In this document: piece after piece, positions 26,327-34,405 of the stretch | How the letters are laid out: the number at the start of each line of letters is the position of its first letter | How positions within the stretch are numbered: position 1 is the first letter of the stretch | Assembly: GCA_034382075.1 (NCBI GenBank) | Contig: JAXMOZ010000018.1 | Coordinates: 1 to 46,149 of the forward strand | Direction of reading: 5' to 3' | DNA from: JAEULH01 sp034382075 | Lineage (GTDB): Bacteria > Pseudomonadota > Alphaproteobacteria > Rhodospirillales > Defluviicoccaceae | Length of the DNA: 46,149 nucleotides | Program-made: the position numbers and the translations under genes | Notes under the pieces: generated by a model | What the model saw: only the letters and a program-made list of their open reading frames with translations | What the model was told of the DNA's origin: nothing | The model's database searches: none

Positions 26327-27664
26327 TTAGCCGTCTCCGGCTTCGGCGCCAACCGTGCCGGTCACTTCGAACACCTGCACCGGGGCGGCGCGGCCGCGGA
26401 CGGCGAGCGCGCCCATCGGCCTGCAGGCGAAGCCGTCACCGGCGGCGGCGACGGCGCCGCCGGTGGCGAGGACGTAGGTGCCGTAGCTCTTGTTGAGCTG
26501 CTCGAGCCGGGCGGCGATGTTCACCTCGTCGCCGTGGACCGTGATCAGCATCCGCTCGGCGGTACCGACGGCGCCGGCGACGAGCTCGCCGCTGCTCACC
26601 CCGCAGCGGGTGCGAAGCCGCAGGCCCGGGCCGAACCGCTCCTGGGCCACGACCTGCTGGATCGCCAGCGCCGTCTGCAGCGCGCAGGCGGCATGGTCGG
26701 GGACCGGCGTCGCCGCGTTGAAGGTGACGAGCAGGGCGTCGCCCTGGAACTGGGTGATCACCCCGCCGTGGGCGGAGACGACCGAAGCAACCACCGCCAG
26801 ATAGTCGTTGAGGGTGCGCATCAGCACCTCGGGTCCCAGCCGCTCGGAGATGGCGGAGAAGCCTTCGATGTCGCAGAACAGCACCGACGCCGCCTTGACC
26901 TCGCCGTCGCCCGGCTGGATCGCGCTCTCGGCGCTCTTGATGTGGCTGGCGATCTCCGGGGCGATGAAGCGGGTGAGGTCCCGGGCCACGGTCGCGTCGG
27001 CGACGGCGCGCATCAAGAGCCGGCGGGCGCGGATCAGGGCGACCGAGAGCACCAGGGTGACGAGCAGGATCGAGATGATCTTGTCGATCTCGGCGCCGAT
27101 CAGGACCCGGTTCGCGGTCAGGTACTCCACGTAGTTCCGGGTGACCACGCTCATGTCGCGGGTGGCGTAGCCCACCAGGATCGCCCAGCCGAGGGCGGCG
27201 GTCAGCCCCGCGGCCAGCACGTAGGTGGGGGCGAAGCGAAGCGCCCGGAGCGCAATGAAGATGAAGACGTAAAGCAACGTCGGCGCCTTGAGGTAGAAGG
27301 GAGCCGGCTGCTGGTATTGCAGGTGGAAGCTCCAGATCAGCAGCATCAGCAGGCCGATGTCGATGACGATGGAGACGAGCACGAACCAGCGCGGCAGCCG
27401 CCAGGCGTAGGCGAGGGCCAGGCGGACCAGCGAGAAGCCGAGGTAGACGGTCAGGAGGTAAGGAACCGGCATGAACGGCGTGCCGGCGGAGGTCTTGGGC
27501 GCGATGGAGTAGAGGGCGAAGAAGAAGCTGACCAGCGCCAGCTGCACCCAGCCGATCAGGATCTCGGCGCGGGCCTCCTCCACCGCGATGGCCCAGCGGA
27601 TCCGCCGGGGAAGCTGGCCGCCGACCGGCTCGCCGAAGACGAAGTGCGCGATCCGCTTCCACAT
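26327..27664 (-). CDS. Membrane-bound class III adenylate/guanylate cyclase
   Basis: Signalling enzyme of 445 residues making cAMP or cGMP. The N-terminal half carries about six hydrophobic segments (IGWVQLALVSFFFALY, LLTVYLGFSLVRLALAYAW, FVLVSIVIDIGLLMLLIW, LLYVFIFIALRAL and others). The catalytic domain has the first metal Asp in VLFCDIEGFSAISERL, VITQFQGDALLVTFN with the second metal Asp, and the transition-state pair N/R in GDEVNIAARLEQLNK. The ATG at 27664 has GGAGAG 7 nt upstream. No partner gene is evident. Confidence 0.9.
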   Translation of the reverse strand: MWKRIAHFVFGEPVGGQLPRRIRWAIAVEEARAEILIGWVQLALVSFFFALYSIAPKTSAGTPFMPVPYLLTVYLGFSLVRLALAYAWRLPRWFVLVSIVIDIGLLMLLIWSFHLQYQQPAPFYLKAPTLLYVFIFIALRALRFAPTYVLAAGLTAALGWAILVGYATRDMSVVTRNYVEYLTANRVLIGAEIDKIISILLVTLVLSVALIRARRLLMRAVADATVARDLTRFIAPEIASHIKSAESAIQPGDGEVKAASVLFCDIEGFSAISERLGPEVLMRTLNDYLAVVASVVSAHGGVITQFQGDALLVTFNAATPVPDHAACALQTALAIQQVVAQERFGPGLRLRTRCGVSSGELVAGAVGTAERMLITVHGDEVNIAARLEQLNKSYGTYVLATGGAVAAAGDGFACRPMGALAVRGRAAPVQVFEVTGTVGAEAGDG

Positions 27665-27853
27665 GGGAGGGCTCTCCGCCGCGGCAAAACCGCACGCATG
27701 GTAGCGGCATCGCCGCCGGCGATCCACGCTGCGCGAGCCTGATGAGGACGGCCGGAACGTCGGAGGCAAAGGCCCACCTCTGGAGCAAGGTGAGTTACGC
27801 TCGGATGGGGAGAACCTGTGGCGCCTCGCCCTCCGAGCCTGTGGGTTTTTAAG

Positions 27854-27922
27854 GTCATGGCCGTACGTGTTACCGCTACCACGCCTTCAACTGGACCCCC
27901 GGAACAAGTCCGGGGGTGACGG
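27854..27922 (+). repeat. Family 2 dispersed repeat, copy a
   Basis: Starts GTCATGGCCGTAC and ends with the hairpin CCCCCGGA-ACAAG-TCCGGGGG, then TGACGG. Its first hairpin arm is degraded (TACCGCTACC instead of TACGGCCAT). Similarity to the other copies seems to continue about 45 nt further (ATGGTTT...AGACC...GACGTTCTTGC). Confidence 0.85.
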
Positions 27923-28016
27923 CGGGATGGTTTTATAGACCCGTGTTGAATGACGTTCTTGCAGATTGATCGAAGCACGGCCAGCGGTGCCTCGCTCGGC
28001 GCATCTGGTTGTTCAC

Positions 28017-28085
28017 CGCCATGGCCGTACTTGTTACGGCCATCCAGCCCTTCAGCTGGACTCGCGGAACAAGTCCGGGGGTGAA
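28017..28085 (+). repeat. Family 2 dispersed repeat, copy b
   Basis: Contains a perfect hairpin ATGGCCGTA-CTTGT-TACGGCCAT and the second half CGGAACAAGTCCGGGGG. Same orientation as copy a. It lies downstream of ftsY. Confidence 0.85.
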
Positions 28086-28153
28086 GGTTTCAGACCTACT
28101 GAGGATGTTAACGACGTTGCGTGAAGATCCTGCTGCGGCATCCTAATCAGCAG

Positions 28154-29098
28154 CTACGGCTCCAGGCCGAGCAGGCTGCGGGCGAAGGCGCGGGCCTCGA
28201 AGGCGCGCATGTCCTCCATGCCCTCGCCGACGCCGACGGCGTAGACCGGCAGGGCGAACCTTTCCGCCAAGGCCACGACGACGCCGCCCTTGGCCGAGCC
28301 GTCGACCTTGGTCACCACCAGCCCGGTGACGTTGACCATCTCGCGGAACACCTCGACCTGGGCGTGGGCGTTCTGCCCGACGGTGGCGTCCAGCACCAGC
28401 ACGCAGTCGTGGGGGGCGGCGGGGTCGATCTTCGTAAGCACCCGCTCGATCTTCTTCAGCTCAGCCATCAGGTCGGTCTTGTTGTGCAGCCGGCCGGCGG
28501 TATCGATCAGCAGGATGTCGGCCCGCTGCGACCGGGCCTGGGCGTAGGCGTCGTAGGCGAGGCTGGCGGCGTCGGCGCCGGGAGCCCGGGCGATGATCTC
28601 GCAGCCGGCGCGCTGGCCCCAGATCTGCAGCTGCTCGATGGCGGCGGCGCGGAAGGTGTCGCCGGCGGCCAGCACCACCTCCAGGCCGACGCTCTTGAAC
28701 AGATGCGCGAGCTTGGCGATGGTCGTGGTCTTGCCGCTGCCGTTGACCCCGCAGACCAGGATCACGTGCGGCTTGTGCGCCTCGTGGATGGTGATGGTCT
28801 GCGCCACCGGCTGCAGCAGCTTCGCCACCTCGTCGGAGACGAAGCCGCGCACCTCGTCTCCCGTCACCTCCTGGTTGAACCGGGTCTTGGCCAGCATCCC
28901 GGTGATCCGCGTCGCCGTGCCGACGCCGAGGTCGGCGCCGATGAGCAGTTCTTCCAGGTCCTCGAGCGCGTCGTCGTCCAGCTTGCGCTTGGTGAACAGG
29001 CCGGTGATGCCGCCGGCGAGCTTGTCGGAGGAGCGGCTCAAGCCCCGGCGCAGCCGGCCGCGCCAGCTGCCGCCTTCGCGCACAGTGTCGTCGCTCAT
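28154..29098 (-). CDS. ftsY: Signal recognition particle receptor FtsY
   Basis: SRP-receptor GTPase that docks ribosome-SRP complexes at the membrane; it partners Ffh, encoded at 41480-42874. The 314-residue protein goes almost directly into the NG domain (LRRGLSRSSDKLAGGITGLF). The P-loop is CGVNGSGKTTTIAKLA, with DTFRAAAIEQL, LLIDTAGRLHNK and TKVDGSAKGG, ending MEDMRAFEARAFARSLLGLE. It lacks the long acidic A domain of E. coli FtsY. The ATG overlaps the mtaB stop (ATGA), so both are in one operon. Confidence 0.97.
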   Translation of the reverse strand: MSDDTVREGGSWRGRLRRGLSRSSDKLAGGITGLFTKRKLDDDALEDLEELLIGADLGVGTATRITGMLAKTRFNQEVTGDEVRGFVSDEVAKLLQPVAQTITIHEAHKPHVILVCGVNGSGKTTTIAKLAHLFKSVGLEVVLAAGDTFRAAAIEQLQIWGQRAGCEIIARAPGADAASLAYDAYAQARSQRADILLIDTAGRLHNKTDLMAELKKIERVLTKIDPAAPHDCVLVLDATVGQNAHAQVEVFREMVNVTGLVVTKVDGSAKGGVVVALAERFALPVYAVGVGEGMEDMRAFEARAFARSLLGLEP

Positions 29099-30345
29099 GC
29101 CGCCGGTGCTCCGATCAGATGCTCGGCCGAAGAGCCGACGATATCGACCGGCACGATCTCCCCGGGCGTAGCCGGCGCCTGCAGCGCCACCGGGGCGTAG
29201 TCCGGACAGCGCCCGGTGGTCTCCGTCTCCACCACGACCTCGATCCTGGCGCCGACGCGGCCGGCGAAGTGGCGCGCCCGTGCAGCCTCGCCGGCCTCGC
29301 GCAACCTTGCCGCCCGCTCGCGGCGTATCTGCCCCGACAGCTGCGGCATCCGCGACGCCGGCGCCTCGGGGCGGGGGGAGAAGGGGAAGACGTGGAGATA
29401 GACCAGCCCCGCCTCGCCGACGAAGGACAGCGTGTTGGCGAACGCCGCCTCGGTCTCCGTGGGGAAGCCGGCGATGATGTCGGCGCCGAAGGCGATGTCC
29501 GGCCGGCGCGAGCGGAGCACCTCTATCACGGACAGCGCCGAGGCGCGCGAATGCCTGCGCTTCATTCGCTTCAAGATCAAATCGTCGGCGGCCTGCAGGC
29601 TCAGATGAAGGTGAGGCATCAGCCGCGGCTCCTCGGCGAACGCGACGATCAGCTCGGCGTCGATGACTGCCGGATCCAGCGACGACAGCCGCAGCCGCGG
29701 CAGTTCGGGCGCTTCGGCCAGCAGCAGGCGGACGAGGGCGCCCAGCGTCGGCCGGTCGGCCACGTCGGCGCCATAGGAGCAGATGTCGACCCCAGTCAGC
29801 ACCACCTCGGGAAAGCCGCGGCGCGCCAGCGCTTGGACCTGCTGGAGGATGCGCGCCGCCGGCACGCTGCGGTTGGGCCCGCGGGCGAAGGGAATGGTGC
29901 AGAAGGTGCAGCGGTGGTCGCAGCCCTGCTGGATCTGCACCATCGCCCGGCTGCGGCCCTCGAAGCCTTCCAGCAGGTGGCCGGCGACCTCCCGGGCCGT
30001 CATGATGTCGGAGACGATCACCCGCTCGCTGCCGCCGTCCGCCTCGTAGCTCCGCCGGGCAAGCTTCTCGGCGTTGCCCAGCACCCGGTCCACTTCCGGC
30101 ATTGCCGCGAAGGTCTCTGGGGCGAGCTGGGCGGCGCAGCCGGTGACGACGATGGTGGTGCCCGGCCGCTCGCGCCTGAGTTTGCGGATCGCCTGGCGGG
30201 CCTGGCGCACCGCCTCGCCGGTCACCGCGCAAGTGTTGACCACGACGGTTTCGCCCGCGCCGGCCGCGGCCGCCTCCCTGCGGATGATCTCCGACTCCAG
30301 GCTGTTCAGGCGGCAGCCGAAGGTGACGACGTGCGGATGCGTCAT
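29095..30345 (-). CDS. mtaB: tRNA t6A37 methylthiotransferase MtaB
   Basis: Radical-SAM enzyme adding a methylthio group to N6-threonylcarbamoyladenosine-37 of tRNA. The N-terminal UPF0004 domain shows VVTFGCRLNSLESEII, VVVNTCAVTGEAV and VVTGCAAQ (three Fe-S cysteines). The radical-SAM loop is GCDHRCTFCTIPFARG. HLHLSLQAADDLILKRMKR and FGADIIAGFPTETEAAF follow, with a weak TRAM-like tail. The ATG at 30345 starts at the conserved region; 20 more codons are open upstream. It is the first gene of the mtaB-ftsY pair. Confidence 0.95.
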   Translation of the reverse strand: MTHPHVVTFGCRLNSLESEIIRREAAAAGAGETVVVNTCAVTGEAVRQARQAIRKLRRERPGTTIVVTGCAAQLAPETFAAMPEVDRVLGNAEKLARRSYEADGGSERVIVSDIMTAREVAGHLLEGFEGRSRAMVQIQQGCDHRCTFCTIPFARGPNRSVPAARILQQVQALARRGFPEVVLTGVDICSYGADVADRPTLGALVRLLLAEAPELPRLRLSSLDPAVIDAELIVAFAEEPRLMPHLHLSLQAADDLILKRMKRRHSRASALSVIEVLRSRRPDIAFGADIIAGFPTETEAAFANTLSFVGEAGLVYLHVFPFSPRPEAPASRMPQLSGQIRRERAARLREAGEAARARHFAGRVGARIEVVVETETTGRCPDYAPVALQAPATPGEIVPVDIVGSSAEHLIGAPAA

Positions 30346-30773
30346 GGGCGAACGGGCCAGGCTGTTGTTGGAAGGCTCAAGCGACGGCGCAGTGCGACCG
30401 TACATCGATATAGCAGGCTGGCGACGAAAATGGAGCCGGCGTCGCCTCGCCCCGGCCGACTGGCGTTCTTCGGCCGTCTCCTCCTTCGCCCGCCTGGAGC
30501 AAGGTGCGAGCAGGTCGAATTAGATACCCTGTGGCACACGCGGGGCGAGCAACGAGGTATTCAACGTCATGGCCGTACTCGTTACGGCCATCTACCCCCT
30601 CCGAATGGACCCCCGGAACAAGTCCGGGGGCGACGATGAAATGGTTTCCAGACCAAGGTGCGACGTGCTTGCGGGTCCTGCTTCGTCAACCTGATCACGA
30701 GTTGCTTTAGAACTAGCTCGGAGATGCTCCGATCGGCGCCAGCCCGCCTCGCCGGCGCCGTCGGCGGCCTCGA
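30346..30773. other. 428-nt intergenic space with one family 2 repeat
   Basis: No gene is supported. It separates mtaB from the 3' end of the CitE-like gene, both read leftward. It must hold the mtaB promoter, but no convincing -35/-10 pair was found. The family 2 repeat lies at 30565-30636. Confidence 0.6.
30565..30636 (+). repeat. Family 2 dispersed repeat, copy c
   Basis: CGTCATGGCCGTACTCGTTACGGCCAT (first hairpin, perfect) followed by CCCCCGGA-ACAAG-TCCGGGGG (second hairpin). Same orientation as the other three copies; with copy b it brackets mtaB-ftsY. Confidence 0.87.
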
Positions 30774-31667
30774 CTACTCCGCGGCGGCGGCCGAGCCCTC
30801 CATCTGCTCGATGGCTTCCGCCATCTTCACCAGCCTCTGCGCGCTTTCGACGTGCAGGTTCTCGATCAGCTTGCCGTCGACCACCGCGACGCCCTCGCCC
30901 CTGGACGCCGCCTCGGCGTGGGCGGCGATGATCTTGCGCGACCACTCGACGTCCTCGGCCCTGGGGGTGAAGACGCGGTTGCAGGCGGCGATCTGGTTCG
31001 GATGGATCAGGGTCTTGCCGTCGAAGCCGAGCTCGGCGCCCTGGCGGCAGGCGAACTCGAAGCCGCTTTCGTCCTTGAGGTCGAGGTAGACGCCGTCGAC
31101 GATGGCAAGCCCGGCGGCGCGCGCCGCCAGCATGCACAGGCTGAGCGAGGTGATGAACGGCAGCCGCTCGTGGGTATGGGCGCAGTCGAGCTCCTTGGCG
31201 AGGTCGGAGGTGCCCATCACCAGGCAGGCCATCCGCGGCGTCGACTCGGCGATCCGCTGGGACTCCAGAACGCTTCGCGGCGTCTCCATCATCGCCCAGA
31301 TGGCCATGCTCTCCGGAGCGCCATTCGCCTTCATGATAGCCTCCATGTGGCGGATGGCGTCGGCGCTCTCGACCTTCGGCAACAGGATGGCGTCGGCGCT
31401 GGTGCGCGCCGCGGCGGCGATGTCGTTGTAGCCCCAGGGCGTGGCCAGGCCGTTGACGCGGATGATGATCTCGCGCATGCCGTAGCCGCCGCCCTTCACC
31501 GCGTCGCAAACCTGCTTGCGCGCCGTCTCCTTGGCGTCGGGCGCGACCGCGTCCTCGAGATCGAGGATCAGGCCATCGGCGGGAAGGAGCTTCGCCTTTT
31601 CCAGCGCCCTGGCATTGGATCCGGGCATGTACAGGACACTGCGGCGCGGGCGAGCGGTCTTCGGCAT
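30774..31667 (-). CDS. CitE-like CoA-ester lyase (HpcH/HpaI aldolase family)
   Basis: The 297-residue TIM-barrel lyase of the CitE/malyl-CoA group acts on beta-hydroxyacyl-CoA esters. RRSVLYMPGSNARALEKA, LILDLEDAVAPDAKETAR (metal Glu/Asp), IIIRVNGLATPWG, ILLPKVESADAI, WAMMETPRSVL and GKTLIHPNQIAACN are all family motifs. It is closer to the Mcl2/CitE-like form than to Mcl1 as I recall them. Malyl-CoA, citramalyl-CoA or a thioester-hydrolase role are possible; a citramalyl-CoA lyase would complete the mct-meh route at 43.9-46.1 kb, but the genes are 13 kb apart. Confidence 0.87.
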   Translation of the reverse strand: MPKTARPRRSVLYMPGSNARALEKAKLLPADGLILDLEDAVAPDAKETARKQVCDAVKGGGYGMREIIIRVNGLATPWGYNDIAAAARTSADAILLPKVESADAIRHMEAIMKANGAPESMAIWAMMETPRSVLESQRIAESTPRMACLVMGTSDLAKELDCAHTHERLPFITSLSLCMLAARAAGLAIVDGVYLDLKDESGFEFACRQGAELGFDGKTLIHPNQIAACNRVFTPRAEDVEWSRKIIAAHAEAASRGEGVAVVDGKLIENLHVESAQRLVKMAEAIEQMEGSAAAAE

Positions 31668-31741
31668 CGGGCGATCTCCCCTCCGTTAAGGTTTCCGTTT
31701 ATGTTTTGCGCTTGCGAAAGCGTAATCCTGGAGCCGGGTCG

Positions 31742-31840
31742 ATGGCAAGGCGGCGCGAGACGGTCGAGACGGTCGAGACGGTCGAGACGGTCGAGACGGT
31801 CGAGACGGTCGAGACGGTTGGCTCCCCGCGGACGACGTGA
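31742..31840 (+). CDS. Short leader ORF built of (ETV)7, overlapping pdxY
   Basis: An ATG at 31742 with GGAG 8 nt upstream opens a 32-codon frame: MARRR, seven Glu-Thr-Val units, then GSPRTT and a TGA at 31838-31840. That TGA overlaps the GTG start of pdxY (GTGA), the same coupling seen between the hyp genes. The ETV units are the 9-bp tandem repeat below. It could be a translated leader that couples ribosomes into pdxY; no homolog is known to me and a real peptide is unproven. Confidence 0.4.
   Translation: MARRRETVETVETVETVETVETVETVGSPRTT
31757..31819 (+). repeat. Tandem 9-bp repeat, seven copies of GAGACGGTC
   Basis: Seven head-to-tail GAGACGGTC units; only the last base differs (T for C in unit 7). 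Because the unit is 9 bp, copy-number change would keep every frame. It is immediately upstream of the pyridoxal kinase start. Confidence 0.97.
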
Positions 31841-32694
31841 CCATCCTCTCTTTTCAATCGCGGGTCTCCTACGGCTGCGTCGGTCACGGCGCCGCCGAGT
31901 TCACCTTGCGCCGGATCGGCCTCGACGTCTGCCCGATCGACACCGTTCGGCTCAGCAACCATCCCGGCTATGGCCGCACCCGGGGCGGCGCGGTGGCAGG
32001 CGCGGACATCGCCGACCTCGTCGCCGGGCTGGAAGAGATCGGCGTCCTCTCCCGCTTCGCCGCCGTACTCAGCGGTTATCTCGGCACGGCCGGGGCGGGG
32101 GAAGCTGCCCTGGCCGCGGCGGCGAAGGTCCGGGCAGCAAGGCCAAGCGCGCCCTACTGCTGCGATCCGGTCATGGGCGACCGGGGAACGGGCCTCTATG
32201 TCGCCGCCGATCTCGTCGCCTTCTTCCGCGACCAGGCCGTTCCCGCGGCCGACATCGTCGTTCCCAACCACTTCGAGCTGGAGGTCCTGAGCGGGCGAGC
32301 GCTGCCCAGCCTTGCGGACGCCGTTGCCGCCGCGGCCCGGCTGCGCCGGCAGGGGCCTCGCCTGGTCTGCGTCAGCTCGCTGAGCGTCCCTGAGCTTGGC
32401 GACAGCCTCGGCACGCTTCTGCTCGACGAAAGCGGCGCCTGGCTGGTGACGACCCCGCATCTCGACATCGACGCCAAGGGCGCCGGCGACGTGCTGAGCG
32501 CGTTGCTGCTCGCCCATCTGCTCTCGCACAAGCCGCCGGCAGAGGCCCTGGAGCGCGCGGTTGCCTCGACCTTCGCCGTCGTCGAGGCGACATTCGCCGC
32601 AGGCGAACGGGACCTTGCGCTGGTCGCAGCGCAAGACGCCCTGGTCGCGCCGCCGCGGCTGTTTGCCGCCGAAGCGCTTAACCGGGCGGGCTGA
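31837..32694 (+). CDS. pdxY: Pyridoxal kinase PdxY
   Basis: Ribokinase-superfamily enzyme of 285 residues phosphorylating pyridoxal to PLP. SFQSRVSYGCVGHGAAEFTL, PIDTVRLSNHPGYGRTRG, YCCDPVMGDRGTGLYV, VVPNHFELEVLSG and the catalytic anion-hole DAKGAGDVLSALLLA match PdxY/PdxK. The GTG at 31837 is the only usable start: upstream in frame is the tandem repeat read as Arg-Asp-Gly and then a stop, with no other start codon. It overlaps the leader ORF stop, and its 3' end overlaps the convergent methyltransferase gene by 17 nt. Confidence 0.9.
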   Translation: MTILSFQSRVSYGCVGHGAAEFTLRRIGLDVCPIDTVRLSNHPGYGRTRGGAVAGADIADLVAGLEEIGVLSRFAAVLSGYLGTAGAGEAALAAAAKVRAARPSAPYCCDPVMGDRGTGLYVAADLVAFFRDQAVPAADIVVPNHFELEVLSGRALPSLADAVAAAARLRRQGPRLVCVSSLSVPELGDSLGTLLLDESGAWLVTTPHLDIDAKGAGDVLSALLLAHLLSHKPPAEALERAVASTFAVVEATFAAGERDLALVAAQDALVAPPRLFAAEALNRAG

Positions 32695-33217
32695 CAGCCT
32701 CGCGGGGTTCGAGCGCCGCGCACTCCATGGCGATCCGGTGGCGCAGCAGCAGCGCATTCAGGATCGACCAGATCAGCGCGATCTCCCAGGCGCCGAAGGC
32801 CAGCGGCAGGACGGCGATCTCGCCCGCGACCACCCAGTAGTTGGGATGGCGGACGAAGCGGAACGGGCCGTGGCGCACCAGCGGCGCGCCATCGACGGTG
32901 ATGATCCGGGTGGTCCAGTAGCGCCCGAGCGTCGCGATCACCCAGACGCGCAGGCCCTGGAGGACGAAGAACACGCCGATCAAGGCCCAGACCGGCTGCT
33001 TGTCTAAAGGCGTCGCCGCGGCGATGGCGATCAGCCAGGAGGCGTGGAGCAGGATGAACAGCGGGTAGTGGCCGCGGCCCACCTCCCACGCCCCTTGCGC
33101 CAGCAGCCGCCGGGTGTTGGCCCGGGCCAGGGCCAACTCGCCCAGGCGCTGGATGACGACCAGGGCGAGGATCCAGGCGAGCGGACTTGCAGCGAGCTCG
33201 GCCGGCGCCTGGCCCAC
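32678..33217 (-). CDS. Isoprenylcysteine carboxyl methyltransferase-like membrane protein (BpsB/YpbQ type)
   Basis: Integral-membrane SAM-dependent methyltransferase of 179 residues with about four hydrophobic segments. The ICMT motif is GPFRFVRHPNYWVVAGEIA, preceded by LGRYWTTRIITVDG. Homologs beside type III PKS genes (ypbQ/bpsB in Bacillus) methylate alkylpyrones. The GTG at 33217 lies 3 nt after the PKS stop, so the two are translated together. The 3' end overlaps pdxY. Confidence 0.88.
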   Translation of the reverse strand: MGQAPAELAASPLAWILALVVIQRLGELALARANTRRLLAQGAWEVGRGHYPLFILLHASWLIAIAAATPLDKQPVWALIGVFFVLQGLRVWVIATLGRYWTTRIITVDGAPLVRHGPFRFVRHPNYWVVAGEIAVLPLAFGAWEIALIWSILNALLLRHRIAMECAALEPREAVSPPG

Positions 33218-33220
33218 GCC

Positions 33221-34405
33221 TCAAGCCGCCTCGAGGATCATCATGCCGGCGGTGAAGCCGGGGCCCAGGGAGGTCAGCAGCCGCCGGCCCGGACGCTTGG
33301 CCGCAAGCGCCGCCTGCAGCACGAACAGCACGGTGACCGCCGACATGTTGCCGTAGTCGCGCAGGATGTCGCGGGCGTGGGTCAGGCTGCCGCGCTCGAT
33401 CTCGAAGCAATCCTCCAGCGCGTCGAGGACCTTGGCCCCGCCGGGGTGCGGGACGAACTCGTCGATGTCCGCCAGGGCGATGTCGTGGCGAGCGAAAAAC
33501 GCATCGAGCACCGGGCGCAGCTCGGTCTGCACCAGCGTCGGAATGTCGCGGGAGAACACCACCTTGAGCCCGTCGTTGGCGACGTCCCAGCCCATCACGT
33601 CGAGGCTGTCGGGCCAGGTGTGCTCACCCCACGGGCCGAGCCTGGGCGCGGTTGCCGCGCCGGGGTCGTCCTCGCGGCAGGTGACGACCGCGGCGGCGGC
33701 GCCGTCGCCGAACAGTGCGGTGGCGACGATGTTGCTCTTCGAGCGGTCCTGCCTGCGGAACGTGAGCGAGCAGAGTTCGACGACCAGCAGCAGCACCCGC
33801 CCTTCCGGCATCGCCTGCGCCATGGCCGCCGCTCGCGACAGCCCGAGCACGCCGCCGGCGCAGCCGAGGCCGAACACCGGCAGGCGCTGGACGTCGGGGC
33901 GAAACGGGATCTTCCCCATCACCATGGCCTCCAGGCCGGGCGTGGCGATCCCCGACGAGGAGATGGTGACGATGGTGTCGATGTCTTCGGGCTGCAGCCC
34001 CGCCTGCGCCAGCGCCTCGCTCGCGGCTTCCGCGAGCAGGGCCACCGCGTTCTCCAGAAACAGCGCGTTGCGCTCGGCGAAGCCGTGCTCGTCCAGGAAC
34101 CAGTCGATGGGCGCGCAGGCGTGCCGACGCTCGATGGCGGCGTTCTGGTACACCGGCGCCAGCCGATAGAAGCCGCCCTCGACCGTGCCGAAGATCTCGG
34201 CAGCGCGGCTGACGACCTCGTCCTGGCCGAGGATCACCTCCGGGACCGCGGTTGCCAGCGCCAACAGCCGCGGGATGGGACCGATCCGGTTGTCTCGCCT
34301 CTTTGCTGGGCTGCCGTCGATCGGTCCGTCCGCCTTTATGCCAACGCCACGCTGCGCGCGCTCACGCCGGGACCCCGAGGTAGCTGCGCACCAGCTCCTC
34401 GGCAA
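33221..34405 (-). CDS. Type III polyketide synthase (chalcone/alkylpyrone synthase-like)
   Basis: Homodimeric ketosynthase making pyrones or resorcinols from a fatty-acyl starter and malonyl-CoA. The catalytic triad is visible: Cys in FGLGCAGGVLGLSRAA, His in DEFVPHPGGAKVLDAL and Asn in ILRDYGNMSAVTVLFVL, with the closing loop SLGPGFTAGMMILE. Conservation starts at PRLLALATAVPEV, but no ATG/GTG/TTG lies just before it; the ATG at 34405 overlaps asd by 44 nt and adds 40 odd residues. The true start may be unusual. Followed by the methyltransferase, it forms a BpsA-BpsB-like pair whose product is probably a membrane-borne alkylpyrone. Confidence 0.9.
   Translation of the reverse strand: MPRSWCAATSGSRRERAQRGVGIKADGPIDGSPAKRRDNRIGPIPRLLALATAVPEVILGQDEVVSRAAEIFGTVEGGFYRLAPVYQNAAIERRHACAPIDWFLDEHGFAERNALFLENAVALLAEAASEALAQAGLQPEDIDTIVTISSSGIATPGLEAMVMGKIPFRPDVQRLPVFGLGCAGGVLGLSRAAAMAQAMPEGRVLLLVVELCSLTFRRQDRSKSNIVATALFGDGAAAAVVTCREDDPGAATAPRLGPWGEHTWPDSLDVMGWDVANDGLKVVFSRDIPTLVQTELRPVLDAFFARHDIALADIDEFVPHPGGAKVLDALEDCFEIERGSLTHARDILRDYGNMSAVTVLFVLQAALAAKRPGRRLLTSLGPGFTAGMMILEAA

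Larger units (their letters stand above)
27665..28153. other. 489-nt intergenic space carrying two family 2 repeats
   Basis: No coding region is supported. The space holds the upstream region of the cyclase gene, two family 2 repeats in the same orientation about 163 nt apart, and the 3' flank of ftsY. The repeats' palindromes may act as transcript ends, but no T-run follows them. Confidence 0.6.

Noticed and set aside
27854..28085. Rho-independent terminators at the family 2 hairpins
   Set aside because: The hairpins are strong but lack the following T-run and recur at unrelated sites, so they are called repeats.
31757..31819. CRISPR array
   Set aside because: The units are 9 bp, head to tail and without spacers; it is a simple tandem repeat.
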